From Pseudomonas fragi (GTDB lineage Bacteria > Pseudomonadota > Gammaproteobacteria > Pseudomonadales > Pseudomonadaceae), in the NCBI RefSeq assembly GCF_002269505.1, contig NZ_NQKQ01000006.1, forward strand, positions 1-64,000: a stretch of 64,000 bases of DNA, written 5' to 3'. Shown piece after piece: positions 1 through 8,657 of the stretch; position 1 is the first letter of the stretch; each line of letters opens with the position of its first letter. The notes beneath the pieces are model-generated. The model ran no database searches. It was given only the letters and a program-made list of their open reading frames with translations, and was not told the DNA's origin. A program made the position numbers and the translations under genes.

Positions 1-74
1 TCGACTTGGTCTACGACTGATAATTTAAAAGCTAGTGTGTAGTCACGCTGACTGCGCCTTTTGCCCGTATCCAT
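1..74 (-). CDS. IS transposase OrfA, N-terminal fragment (cut by window)
   Basis: The frame starts with ATG at 74-72, preceded by AGGAGG at a good distance, and runs off the window after 24 complete codons. The start reads MDTGKRRSQRDYTLAFKLSV, which resembles the N-terminus of IS3-family OrfA helix-turn-helix proteins: a basic start followed by a Y-x-x-A-F-K segment leading into the first helix. OrfA would bind the IS ends and combine with OrfB by programmed frameshift. It is too short to be missed or confirmed by ORF length alone; the call rests on the motif, the ribosome site and the IS-like end just upstream. Confidence 0.6.
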   Translation of the reverse strand, partial: MDTGKRRSQRDYTLAFKLSVVDQV

Positions 75-127
75 TGATTCCTCCTGAAAATAGGTCAGAA
101 GGTGTAAACCTTATTCAGGACGGGACA
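1..127 (-). mobile_element. Edge of an insertion sequence (IS3-like), cut by the window start
   Basis: Read on the minus strand, the element appears to begin at 127 with TGTCCCGTCCTGAATAAGG, a TG-starting end of the kind seen in IS3-family terminal inverted repeats, followed about 50 bp inside by a strong AGGAGG ribosome site and the start of a transposase-like frame (1-74). The rest lies outside the window, so the other end, the second frame and the target duplication cannot be checked. It sits 10 bp downstream of the argB terminator. Family assignment is from memory of similar ends and is not certain. Confidence 0.6.
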
Positions 128-136
128 CCCGCCCAT

Positions 137-175
137 AAAAAAGCCCCGCCCGGCAATCGCCGGGCGGGGCTTTTT
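137..175 (-). terminator. Intrinsic terminator after argB
   Basis: A GC-rich hairpin with arms GCCCCGCCCGGC and GCCGGGCGGGGC is flanked by A6 on the left and T5 on the right. It can stop transcription from either side. It lies just past the argB stop and also insulates the gene from the IS element to its left. Confidence 0.9.
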
Positions 176-184
176 CAGTTTTGC

Positions 185-1090
<906 letters not shown>

Positions 1091-1115
1091 TCAGGGCTCC
1101 GGTAGAACAAGTCGA

Positions 1116-2513
1116 TCAAAACGGTAGTTGGAGATCAGGTGCTACACGCTTCAATTGAGCGTGAAAGACATCCTTGATGCGTTGCAGTTCGGCCTCAGTT
1201 TCGGCCTCAAATCGCAGCACCAGCACCGGGGTGGTGTTGGAGGCGCGAACCAGGCCCCAGCCATGAGGGTAGTCCACCCGCACACCATCAATGGACGTCA
1301 GCTCGGCGGCTTCGCCCCATTGAGCATCGTGCAGAGCCTCAATGATGCTGAATTTGCTCTCGTCCGTCACATCGATATTGATTTCAGGTGTGGAAATATC
1401 GTTTGGGAAGGTCTCAAACAGCTCTTCAGCTGTTTCCTGGCGCTTGCTGAGGATCTCCAGAAGGCGTGCAGCACTGTAGATGCCGTCATCAAAGCCGAAC
1501 CAGCGTTCTTTGAAAAAGATATGCCCGCTCATTTCGCCAGCCAGCAGGGCGCCGGTTTCCTTCATCTTTTTCTTGATCAGGGAGTGACCGGTTTTCCACA
1601 TCAGTGGGCGGCCACCACAGGCTTCGATCCAGGGCGCCAGGCGGCGTGTGCACTTCACATCGAAAATGATCTCGGCAGCCGGGTTTCGCTCCAGTACATC
1701 CTGGGCAAACAGCATCAGCAAGCGATCCGGGAACACCATGGTCCCTGTATTGGTCACCACGCCCACGCGATCGCCATCACCATCAAAGGCCAGTCCTACA
1801 TCTGCATTGGTCTGCTTGACCTTGGCAATCAGGTCCACAAGGTTTTCCGGCTTGCCCGGGTCCGGGTGATGGTTGGGGAAGTTGCCGTCCACCTCACAGA
1901 ACAACGGGATCACTTCACAACCCAGCGCTTCGATAAGTTGCGGTGCAATCACACCTGCAGCGCCGTTGCCGCAGTCGACCACTACCTTCAAGGGCTTGGC
2001 CAGCTTGATGTCACGGGTAATCACATCGGCGTAGCGCGACAGGATATCCACGCGCTCGATGCTGCCTTCGCCCCAGGTCAGGTCGTTGGTTTTCAGGCGA
2101 GTATGCAATGCCTGAATTTGTTCGTTGGCCAGCGTATCGCCCGCGATCACGATTTTAAAACCGTTGTAGTTCGACGGGTTATGGCTGCCTGTGAGCATCA
2201 CCCCCGACTTGCCCGCCAACACGTTTGCCGCGTAATACAGCGCGGGTGTAGGCACCAGCCCCACATCACTGACCTGGCAACCGCTATCGGCTACACCCTG
2301 GATCAGGCGCTCGACCAGCTCAGGGCCCGACAAACGCCCATCCCGACCCACCGACACATGAGGCTCACCCTTGGCCAGGCTCTCGGCGCCAATGGCACGA
2401 CCTATCCAGTACGCGGTTTCAGCCGTCAAGGTTTCCGGCACCACGCCACGAATATCGTAGGCGCGAAAAATGCTGTCAGGGAATTTCGGTGCGACCGAAG
2501 CTGGGCTACTCAT
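1116..2513 (-). CDS. algC: Phosphomannomutase/phosphoglucomutase AlgC
   Basis: Interconverts hexose 1- and 6-phosphates, feeding GDP-mannose for alginate and glucose-1-phosphate for LPS and rhamnolipid. The 465-residue length matches the known enzyme. The catalytic phosphoserine loop TGSHNPSNYNG (around residue 107), the metal-binding loop FDGDGDRVG (around 242) and the sugar-binding GEMSGH segment (around 324) are all intact. It lies in the usual dut-algC-argB order on the minus strand, 79 bp from dut. In P. aeruginosa transcription is AlgR-controlled; I see no clear AlgR box in the short upstream gap. Confidence 0.97.
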   Translation of the reverse strand: MSSPASVAPKFPDSIFRAYDIRGVVPETLTAETAYWIGRAIGAESLAKGEPHVSVGRDGRLSGPELVERLIQGVADSGCQVSDVGLVPTPALYYAANVLAGKSGVMLTGSHNPSNYNGFKIVIAGDTLANEQIQALHTRLKTNDLTWGEGSIERVDILSRYADVITRDIKLAKPLKVVVDCGNGAAGVIAPQLIEALGCEVIPLFCEVDGNFPNHHPDPGKPENLVDLIAKVKQTNADVGLAFDGDGDRVGVVTNTGTMVFPDRLLMLFAQDVLERNPAAEIIFDVKCTRRLAPWIEACGGRPLMWKTGHSLIKKKMKETGALLAGEMSGHIFFKERWFGFDDGIYSAARLLEILSKRQETAEELFETFPNDISTPEINIDVTDESKFSIIEALHDAQWGEAAELTSIDGVRVDYPHGWGLVRASNTTPVLVLRFEAETEAELQRIKDVFHAQLKRVAPDLQLPF

Positions 2514-2592
2514 TGTAGGGGGGACTCCATGTTAAGAGGGGTTCGGGGATGCGTGGAAGACCAGGCAGGACGCCTGGCCTTGTACTGCAAAA

Positions 2593-3048
2593 TCAGAGCT
2601 TGCCGGAGTGGCCAAAACCGCCAGCGCCACGCTGGCTTTCGTCGAATTCTTCGACCAGTTCAAAGTGCGCCTGGACCACTGGCACCAGCACCAGCTGAGC
2701 GATACGCTCACCGATGGTGATGTTGAAGGCGGTCTGGCCACGGTTCCAGCACGACACCATCAGCTCGCCCTGGTAATCAGAGTCGATCAGGCCAACCAGG
2801 TTCCCCAGCACGATTCCGTGTTTGTGGCCCAGGCCCGAGCGCGGCAGGATCAGGGCGGCAAGGCCCGGGTCGCCGATGTACACCGACAGGCCGGTAGGGA
2901 TCAGCAGGGTTTGGCCCGGCTCCAGAACGGTGTCTTCTTTAAGCATGGCGCGCAGGTCCAGGCCGGCGGAGCCTGGGGTGGCGTACTGCGGCAGCGGGAA
3001 TTCGTTACCAATGCGTGGGTCGAGGATCTTGGCTTGCAAAGCGTGCAT
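2593..3048 (-). CDS. dut: dUTP diphosphatase
   Basis: Hydrolyses dUTP to dUMP and pyrophosphate, keeping uracil out of DNA and supplying thymidylate synthesis. All five trimeric dUTPase motifs are visible: [42 protein letters not shown] and the C-terminal [11 protein letters not shown]-loop-like arm. At 151 residues it has the standard length. It starts 5 bp after the coaBC stop codon, so the two are one transcription unit, the common dfp-dut arrangement. Confidence 0.97.
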   Translation of the reverse strand: MHALQAKILDPRIGNEFPLPQYATPGSAGLDLRAMLKEDTVLEPGQTLLIPTGLSVYIGDPGLAALILPRSGLGHKHGIVLGNLVGLIDSDYQGELMVSCWNRGQTAFNITIGERIAQLVLVPVVQAHFELVEEFDESQRGAGGFGHSGKL

Positions 3049-3053
3049 ACGTG

Positions 3054-4262
3054 TTAAACCTGGTTCAGACGTTCGGCGATAAAAGTGACCAGCTGGCGAG
3101 CAATCTTGCCTTTGCTGGTCTGGGCAAATACGGTGGCGTGCAGTTCGCGATCAATCACGCTGCAGGCGTTCTCTTCACTGTTGAAGCCTATGCTGGGGTT
3201 GGCCACATCGTTGGCGACAATCAGGTCGAGGTTTTTGTCTTTGAGTTTGCGCGCAGCGTAATCGAGCAGGTGCTCGGTTTCTGCAGCAAAACCGACACTA
3301 AAAGGGCGATCAGGGCGTGAAGCGATAGTGGCCAGAATGTCTGGATTGCGCACCATCTGCAGCAGCAGACCGTCACCCTTGGTAGGGTCTTTCTTGAGTT
3401 TTTGCGGGGCAACGACTTCCGGGCGGTAATCCGCGACAGCAGCGGACGCGATAAACACGTCACAGGGAATCGCTGCCTCACAGGCTGCAAGCATGTCACG
3501 GGCACTGACCACGTCGATGCGGGTTACGCGATCCGGGGTCGGCAAGTGCACCGGGCCGGTGATCAGGGTCACCCGGGCACCGGCTTCTACCGCCGCTTCA
3601 GCCAGGGCGAAGCCCATTTTCCCGGAACTGTGGTTGGTGATGTAACGCACCGGGTCGATGTTTTCCTGGGTCGGCCCCGCCGTAATCAGCACGTGCTTGC
3701 CGGTCAGCAGCTGACGCTGGAAACACTCGGCGGCGCAGCTCACCAGATCATCCGCTTCGAGCATGCGGCCAAAGCCCACGTCGCCACAGGCCTGGCTTCC
3801 GGAGGCCGGGCCAAACACGCGCAGGCCGCGGCTTTCGAGCAGCCGGGTATTGGCCTGGGTGGCCGGATCGCGCCACATGGCCTGGTTCATCGCCGGAGCG
3901 ATGGCAACCGTTGCATCTGTAGCCAGCACCAGGGTGGTCAGCAGGTCATTGGCCAGGCCCTGGGCCAGGCGTGCAATCAGGTCGGCGGTTGCAGGAGCAA
4001 TCAGCACCAGATCAGCCCACTTGGCCAGCTCGATATGCCCCATGGCCGCTTCTGCGGCAGGGTCGAGCAAATCCAGATGAACGGGGTGCCCGGACAGCGC
4101 CTGCATGGTCAGGGGTGTGATGAACTCACTGCCACCGCGGGTCATGACAACCCGTACTTCCGCGCCTTGGTCCAGTAGACGGCGAACCAGCTCTGCACTC
4201 TTGTAAGCCGCGATGCCGCCGCCGACGCCCAAAACAATGCGTTTTCGATACAGCCGCTGCAT
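3054..4262 (-). CDS. coaBC: Bifunctional phosphopantothenoylcysteine decarboxylase/synthase CoaBC
   Basis: Catalyses two steps of coenzyme A synthesis: CTP-dependent joining of 4'-phosphopantothenate to cysteine (CoaB, C-terminal half) and FMN-dependent decarboxylation (CoaC, N-terminal half). CoaC shows the FMN-binding start [16 protein letters not shown], the PAMNQAMW loop and the active-site cysteine in [14 protein letters not shown]. CoaB shows [14 protein letters not shown], the [10 protein letters not shown] segment and the conserved KLKKD lysines. I chose the ATG at 4262 because the family starts close to the FMN loop; an upstream in-frame ATG at 4307 would add 15 unlikely residues. 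It is divergent from radC. Confidence 0.95.
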   Translation of the reverse strand: MQRLYRKRIVLGVGGGIAAYKSAELVRRLLDQGAEVRVVMTRGGSEFITPLTMQALSGHPVHLDLLDPAAEAAMGHIELAKWADLVLIAPATADLIARLAQGLANDLLTTLVLATDATVAIAPAMNQAMWRDPATQANTRLLESRGLRVFGPASGSQACGDVGFGRMLEADDLVSCAAECFQRQLLTGKHVLITAGPTQENIDPVRYITNHSSGKMGFALAEAAVEAGARVTLITGPVHLPTPDRVTRIDVVSARDMLAACEAAIPCDVFIASAAVADYRPEVVAPQKLKKDPTKGDGLLLQMVRNPDILATIASRPDRPFSVGFAAETEHLLDYAARKLKDKNLDLIVANDVANPSIGFNSEENACSVIDRELHATVFAQTSKGKIARQLVTFIAERLNQV

Positions 4263-4384
4263 AGGCCTGCCTTTTAGTTCGATGATGACTGCGCAGAAAA
4301 TGGCCAAATGCTGCGCAAAAATGATGGGCTAAGATAACACAGCGCCTGCCAGGGAACAGCGGCGCCCACTCACAAGGAGGTGTT

Positions 4385-5059
4385 ATGAGCATTCGAGATT
4401 GGCCTGCGGCAGAGCGTCCGCGGGAGAAGCTTTTGCAACACGGACCAGGCAGTCTTTCCGACGCCGAACTGCTGGCAATCTTCTTGCGCACCGGGGTTTC
4501 GGGCAAAAGCGCGGTGGATCTGGCGCGCCATCTGCTCAGCGAATTTGGCAGTCTGCGGGCCTTGCTCGAAGCTGACCTGCGTGCATTCTGTCGCCAGCTC
4601 GGGTTGGGCCCGGCCAAGTTCAGCCAGTTGCAGGCCGTACTGGAAATGAGCCGTCGCCATTTGGCCGAGCGCTTGCGCCGCGAAAGCGCGCTAGAGAGCC
4701 CGCAAGCTGTTAGCGACTATTTCAAGGCCTTGCTGCGTCATGAGCCGCACGAAGTGTTCGGCTGCCTGTTTCTGGACACCCGGCACCGCATGCTGGCCTT
4801 TGAGGTGCTATTCAGGGGCTCAATAGACAGTGCCAGCGTTTATCCGCGCCAAGTGGTCAAGCGCGCCCTGGCGCATAATGCCGCAGCAGTGATTTTCTGC
4901 CACAACCATCCCTCCGGCATCAGCGAACCCAGCCAGGCTGACCGCACACTGACTCAGCGCCTGGTCAAGGCGCTGGACCTGATCGAGGTACGGGTTCTGG
5001 ATCACTTTATAGTCGGCGACGGCCAGCCGCTTTCGATGGTCGAACGCGGCTGGATGTAA
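4385..5059 (+). CDS. radC: RadC family JAB-domain protein
   Basis: Member of the RadC/JAMM family; despite the name a direct role in DNA repair is not established. The 224 residues comprise an N-terminal helix-hairpin-helix-like segment (PRLEK-type start, [15 protein letters not shown]) and a C-terminal JAB domain with the metal-binding motif [14 protein letters not shown] (around residue 172) and the upstream glutamate in [10 protein letters not shown]. Start is supported by AAGGAGG five bases upstream of the ATG. It is transcribed away from coaBC and converges on the peptide-binding protein gene, whose stop is 3 bp away. Confidence 0.95.
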   Translation: MSIRDWPAAERPREKLLQHGPGSLSDAELLAIFLRTGVSGKSAVDLARHLLSEFGSLRALLEADLRAFCRQLGLGPAKFSQLQAVLEMSRRHLAERLRRESALESPQAVSDYFKALLRHEPHEVFGCLFLDTRHRMLAFEVLFRGSIDSASVYPRQVVKRALAHNAAAVIFCHNHPSGISEPSQADRTLTQRLVKALDLIEVRVLDHFIVGDGQPLSMVERGWM

Positions 5060-5062
5060 GGC

Positions 5063-6649
5063 TCAGGGCTTAACGCTGACGGTTGAAAAGTCCTGACGCC
5101 CAAACGGACTCACCTGATATCCCTGTACGTCTTTACGGGTCAGTGCGTAGGCCGTTGGATGGGCCAGCGGCAGCCACAGCGCTTGCTGCTGGATCTGCGC
5201 TTGGGCCTTTTGATACAGCGCGCTGCGTTTGTCCTGATCGGTCAGGGTTTTGCCCTGGCTGATCAAGCCGTCCAGGGTCTTGTCGCAATAGCGCGCAAAG
5301 TTGGTCCCGGACTTGACTGCCGCACAGGAAAACTGCGGCGTGAGGAAGTTGTCAGGGTCGCCGTTATCGCCTGCCCAGCCCATAAACAGCAGGTCATGCT
5401 CGCCAGCCTTGGCGCGACGGATCAACTCACCCCACTCAATCACCCGGATATCGGCCTGGACGCCCACCTTGGCGAGGTCAGCTTGCAGCAACTGCGCACC
5501 CAGGCTCGGGTTGGGGTTAAGCACGCTGCCTGTCGGGCGCGTCCAGATCGTGGTTTTGAAGCCGTCTTTCAGCCCTGCCTTGGCCAACAACTCACGGGCT
5601 TTTTGCGGATCGTGGGCATACCCCGGCAAGTCCTTGGCATAACTCCAGGTGGTTGCCGGGTAAATGCCGTTGGCCGCCTGGGCGCCATTTTCAAACACGG
5701 CCTTGAGATAGGTGTCCTTGTCGAAAGCCAGATTGATGGCCTGACGAACTTCGGGTTTATCCAGTGGCGGATGCTGGCTATTGATGGCCACAAACGCGGT
5801 CATGAAGGCCGGCGTTTGCGTTACGGCCAATGCCGGATCCTTGGCGGCAGCTGCCACGTCCAGCGGCTTGGGCGAGAGGGCAATCTGGCATTCATTGCGC
5901 CGCAATTTCTGCAGCCGCACGTTGGCGTCCGGGGTGATGGCAAAAATCAGCCCATCCACCGCAGGCTTGCCGGCAAAGTAGTCCGGGTTGGCCTTGTAGC
6001 GTACTACCGCGTCTTTCTGGAAGCGGTTGAATACGAAAGGTCCGGTACCGATCGGCTGACTGTTCATCAGCTCCGGCGTGCCTGCTTTCATCAGCTTGTC
6101 GGCATACTCGGCCGAGTAGATCGACGCAAAGCCCATGCTCAACGCCGGCAGAAAGGTCGAATCAGGCCGGCTGAGGGTGAAGCGCACAGTCAACGGGTCC
6201 GGGCTTTCGATTTTTTTGATCAGCTCGGGCAACTGCAAAGATTGCGCATGTGGAAAGCCGCTTTGCGCCACTTTGTGCCACGGGTTGGCGGGGTCAAGCA
6301 TGCGCTCGAAGCTGAAACGCACGTCATCGGCATTCAATTCACGGCTTGGAGTGAAATAGGCCGTGTTGTGAAACTTGACCCCGGGTCGCAGCTTGAAGTC
6401 GTATACAAGACCGTCAGGGGACACTGACCAGCTTTGCGCCAGCGAAGGCACCAGCTTTGCGGCTTTGGCGTCAAAGTCCACTAGACGGTTCATCAGCACG
6501 TCTGCCGAAGCATTGGTGGTGCTGAGTGAGTTGTACTGCACAACGTCGAACCCTTCAGGGCTGGCCTCGGTGCAAACGCTCAAGGTGGCCGCCTGTACCA
6601 GCGGGCTCAGGCAAAAGGTGAGCAAAAAAGGGACGGCAGCGAGGCGCAT
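5063..6649 (-). CDS. Dipeptide/oligopeptide ABC transporter substrate-binding protein (DppA5-like)
   Basis: Periplasmic family 5 solute-binding protein that would deliver di- or oligopeptides (possibly other ligands) to an ABC permease. The ATG at 6649 is preceded by GGAAACAG and gives a signal peptide ending VQAATLS; the longer ATG at 6688 would put 13 hydrophilic residues before it. The mature protein carries the DppA-type segments LAQSWSVSPDGLVYDFKLRPGVKFH and LNADDVRFSFERM and a disulfide cysteine pair. It is a singleton: no permease or ATPase genes adjoin it. It occupies the position of PA5317 (called dppA5 in P. aeruginosa, where several binding proteins share one permease). Confidence 0.88.
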   Translation of the reverse strand: MRLAAVPFLLTFCLSPLVQAATLSVCTEASPEGFDVVQYNSLSTTNASADVLMNRLVDFDAKAAKLVPSLAQSWSVSPDGLVYDFKLRPGVKFHNTAYFTPSRELNADDVRFSFERMLDPANPWHKVAQSGFPHAQSLQLPELIKKIESPDPLTVRFTLSRPDSTFLPALSMGFASIYSAEYADKLMKAGTPELMNSQPIGTGPFVFNRFQKDAVVRYKANPDYFAGKPAVDGLIFAITPDANVRLQKLRRNECQIALSPKPLDVAAAAKDPALAVTQTPAFMTAFVAINSQHPPLDKPEVRQAINLAFDKDTYLKAVFENGAQAANGIYPATTWSYAKDLPGYAHDPQKARELLAKAGLKDGFKTTIWTRPTGSVLNPNPSLGAQLLQADLAKVGVQADIRVIEWGELIRRAKAGEHDLLFMGWAGDNGDPDNFLTPQFSCAAVKSGTNFARYCDKTLDGLISQGKTLTDQDKRSALYQKAQAQIQQQALWLPLAHPTAYALTRKDVQGYQVSPFGRQDFSTVSVKP

Positions 6650-6761
6650 GATCTGTTTCCTGTACAAGTCGATGAGGCCCATCTGCAAGTGCAGTCTGGA
6701 AAAGTCTTACCCTAGTGTTCTGATAGCCAAATGACTACTTTTTAATAGTGTTTGAAGCCCC

Positions 6762-6851
6762 GTAGTCGCTGCCGAAGGCTGCGAAGGGTTGCGAAGCGAC
6801 CCGTTTTCCCGAGTCAGTGCGGGCTTTTTCGCAGCCTTGCGCAGCGACTAC
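6762..6851. repeat. Palindromic intergenic repeat, family A copy 1
   Basis: Starts GTAGTCGCTGCCGAAGGCTG and ends in an imperfect reverse complement CAGCCTTGCGCAGCGACTAC. The loop is about 45 bp and contains its own short complementary stretches. Five more copies lie in the window. This copy lies between divergently transcribed genes, upstream of the rpmB promoter. Confidence 0.85.
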
Positions 6852-6975
6852 AGGTACAAACTTCGCCTGAAATTTTTCACCCCGCGACGAGCGGTAAAAC
6901 GCCACAAGGCATAGACGCGGCGCGGATTGGCGTTAAAATGGCGACTTCATTAATTACACCAAATCACACTGCTTG

Positions 6976-7004
6976 TTGTTGCTCTTTAGTCTTTCTGGTA
7001 TAAA
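6976..7004 (+). promoter_or_regulatory. Probable sigma-70 promoter for rpmB-rpmG
   Basis: TTGTTG at 6976-6981 and TATAAA at 6999-7004 are separated by 17 bp, a near-consensus spacing. Transcription would begin about 7011 and give a leader of about 140 nt before rpmB. Confidence 0.65.
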
Positions 7005-7107
7005 GCAGCGCTCTTTTCTAGGGGCCCGGTTCCTGCGTTTGTAGGTGTAGCCGGTAAGACCCTTAAAGAAACGCGGCGCCTGGCGCCATGACTGAGAGAT
7101 TAAGCGG

Positions 7108-7126
7108 CCAACCCATGCCGGGTTGG
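7108..7126 (+). promoter_or_regulatory. Hairpin in the rpmB leader
   Basis: A perfect 7-bp stem, CCAACCC and GGGTTGG around a 5-nt loop, lies 26 nt before the rpmB start. No U run follows, so it is not a simple terminator. A role in translational feedback by a ribosomal protein is possible but unproven. Confidence 0.4.
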
Positions 7127-7151
7127 GCATGTGGTTTTAGAGGGCTGAGGC

Positions 7152-7385
7152 ATGTCGAGAGTCTGTCAAGTTACCGGTAAGGGTCCGGTGACTGGGAATA
7201 ACATTTCCCACGCAAATAACAAAACCCGTCGTCGTTTCCTGCCGAACCTGCAGCATCACCGCTTCTGGGTTGAAGAAGAGAAACGTTTCGTACGTCTGCG
7301 CGTATCTGCTAAAGGCATGCGTATCATCGACAAGCGTGGCATCACTGTCGTGCTGGCCGAAATCCGCCGTGCTGGCAAGATCTAA
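7152..7385 (+). CDS. rpmB: 50S ribosomal protein L28
   Basis: Component of the large ribosomal subunit. The 77-residue basic protein begins [17 protein letters not shown], the conserved L28 start, and contains the [18 protein letters not shown] core seen in gammaproteobacterial L28. It is the first gene of the rpmB-rpmG operon, with 11 bp between the genes and a terminator after rpmG. The leader is about 140 nt with a small hairpin. Confidence 0.98.
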   Translation: MSRVCQVTGKGPVTGNNISHANNKTRRRFLPNLQHHRFWVEEEKRFVRLRVSAKGMRIIDKRGITVVLAEIRRAGKI

Positions 7386-7396
7386 GGGAGCTAATC

Positions 7397-7552
7397 ATGC
7401 GTGAATTGATCCGTTTGGTGTCGAGCGCTGGTACAGGCCATTTCTACACCACTGATAAGAACAAGCGCACCACTCCGGACAAAATCGAAATCAAAAAATT
7501 CGATCCGCGGGTTCGCAAGCACGTGATCTACAAAGAAGCCAAAATCAAGTAA
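7397..7552 (+). CDS. rpmG: 50S ribosomal protein L33
   Basis: Large-subunit protein of 51 residues starting [19 protein letters not shown] and ending [11 protein letters not shown]. The ATG at 7397 follows AAGGGAG by 10 bp. It is the cysteine-free form of L33, lacking the zinc ribbon, so it belongs to the C- class that is used when zinc is scarce or is the only L33 in the organism. Translated directly after rpmB and ended by a strong bidirectional terminator. Confidence 0.97.
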   Translation: MRELIRLVSSAGTGHFYTTDKNKRTTPDKIEIKKFDPRVRKHVIYKEAKIK

Positions 7553-7570
7553 TTGGTTTTTCTTCTTACG

Positions 7571-7606
7571 AAAAAGGCCCATATCTCACGATACGGGCCT
7601 TTTTTG
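7571..7606. terminator. Bidirectional intrinsic terminator
   Basis: AAAAAGGCCC ... GGGCCTTTTTT hairpin between the convergent rpmG (plus) and the I78-family gene (minus). A run on the left and T run on the right allow use from both sides. Confidence 0.85.
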
Positions 7607-7622
7607 TGCGTGTTTTTCAGCC

Positions 7623-7916
7623 TTAGCCGCACATATAGCTCTGCATCAGGTTGTTTTCGTCGACCATCACGCGTAGACGATCGGCGTTGTATTCCTTGGT
7701 ATAGCCCTTGCCGGGTACCTCAACGCGAATCTCTGTCGCTCCGGACTCCCGGCGCAGCATCTCCAGCAAGGCAGGCGTCGCTTCAGGCGCAACCAGAAAA
7801 TTGATCGTGACCGCTTTGCACTTGCCGTCTTCCTCCGCCATTGCGGGCATGGAGCAAAAACCCAGTGTGACACTGGTCGCCAACAACAGACTTTTCAAAA
7901 CATTCAGACTGGACAT
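7623..7916 (-). CDS. Small secreted protein, probable I78-family peptidase inhibitor
   Basis: A 97-residue protein with a signal peptide (cleavage likely after SMPAMA) and a mature part of about 70 residues. The pattern GKCKA...PEATPALLEMLRRESGA...EIRVEVPGKGYTKEY..DRLRVMVDENN...CG matches the I78 inhibitor family: an invariant Cys early in the mature protein, R-V-x-x-P-G, T-x-x-Y-x-x-D-R-L-x-V-x-V-D and a closing Cys-Gly, the two cysteines forming a disulfide. The family inhibits serine peptidases in some fungi; bacterial members are mostly untested. No peptidase gene adjoins it. It occupies the slot of PA5314 next to rpmG. Confidence 0.72.
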   Translation of the reverse strand: MSSLNVLKSLLLATSVTLGFCSMPAMAEEDGKCKAVTINFLVAPEATPALLEMLRRESGATEIRVEVPGKGYTKEYNADRLRVMVDENNLMQSYMCG

Positions 7917-8067
7917 GGACCTTCCCTGTTTTCAGATAAATGAAGTAACGCTACGGGCCAGCTCATTCCTTAAGTGCCCGGCGTTCTCCCAAGACTGGCT
8001 CATGTTGACGCGAAGGGCTGTGGCGACGTATTTCTGGATTTGTACCCGCTGAGCTGGAGGGTACAAA

Positions 8068-8105
8068 TAAAAAAGCCCTGCCATCAAACAATGGCAGGGC
8101 TTTTG
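8068..8105. terminator. Intrinsic terminator after the cupin gene
   Basis: Arms AAAAAAGCCCTGCCAT and ATGGCAGGGCTTTT surround a short CAAACA loop. On the minus strand it ends the cupin gene; its T run on the plus side would also stop read-through towards it. Confidence 0.8.
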
Positions 8106-8125
8106 ATGGCTCTGGATCAGTTGTC

Positions 8126-8488
8126 TCAGGCCTTTTTCTCAAACACTACGTAAATCTTCCGACATGGCTCGAGCACTTCCCACGTCCCTTTGAAGCCCGC
8201 CGGGATGACAAAGCGATCACCGGCGCGCAGGGTCTTGGCGTTACCTTCATGGTCACGCAAAACGGAAACGCCCTGCACGATCTCACAGTATTCGTGCTCG
8301 GTGTAATTGACTGTCCACTGGCCAACCGCGCCTTCCCACACTCCGGCGTTCATTTGCCCACAGGGGCTGTCGTAGTGGTTGTGGATAACTTGTTCAGGGC
8401 TGCCTTTGAGCACCTTTTCCGGGGCCGGGCTAAAACGTTCAGCTTGGGTATTGGCAGTGTTGAAGTCGACTACGCTAGCGATGCTCAT
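8126..8488 (-). CDS. Cupin domain protein (EutQ/DUF861-like)
   Basis: A 120-residue single-domain cupin. The second half carries WTVNYTEHEYCEIVQGVSVL and LRAGDRFVIPAGFKGTWEV, the two conserved cupin motifs, in the form used by the DUF861/EutQ-type cupins. The ATG at 8488 was chosen because it opens the conserved part; an upstream ATG at 8560 would run through the kauB control region. It is transcribed divergently from kauB with 169 bp between the starts. The neighbourhood suggests a link with polyamine or nitrogen catabolism, but the substrate is unknown. Confidence 0.8.
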   Translation of the reverse strand: MSIASVVDFNTANTQAERFSPAPEKVLKGSPEQVIHNHYDSPCGQMNAGVWEGAVGQWTVNYTEHEYCEIVQGVSVLRDHEGNAKTLRAGDRFVIPAGFKGTWEVLEPCRKIYVVFEKKA

Positions 8489-8565
8489 CTTTGTTATCCC
8501 CCCGAAATTGCGGCGTGTGTTGTCAGAAAAATTGAAGTCTATGTTTATTAAAACGCACAAGCCAT

Positions 8566-8580
8566 GGTGTTTACGACACC
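8566..8580. promoter_or_regulatory. Small dyad between the cupin gene and kauB
   Basis: GGTGT-TTACG-ACACC is a perfect 5-bp inverted repeat centred 85 bp upstream of the kauB start, overlapping a possible -35 region. A possible -10 TATATT lies at 8590-8595. It could be a regulator site; the short arms make chance occurrence realistic. Confidence 0.3.
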
Positions 8581-8657
8581 TGTGTCAAATATATTGAAAG
8601 TTCCAGGGCCACTGGTTTAGGGTGGCGCTTCCATTTCAATAAGAGGAGGACACTCGA

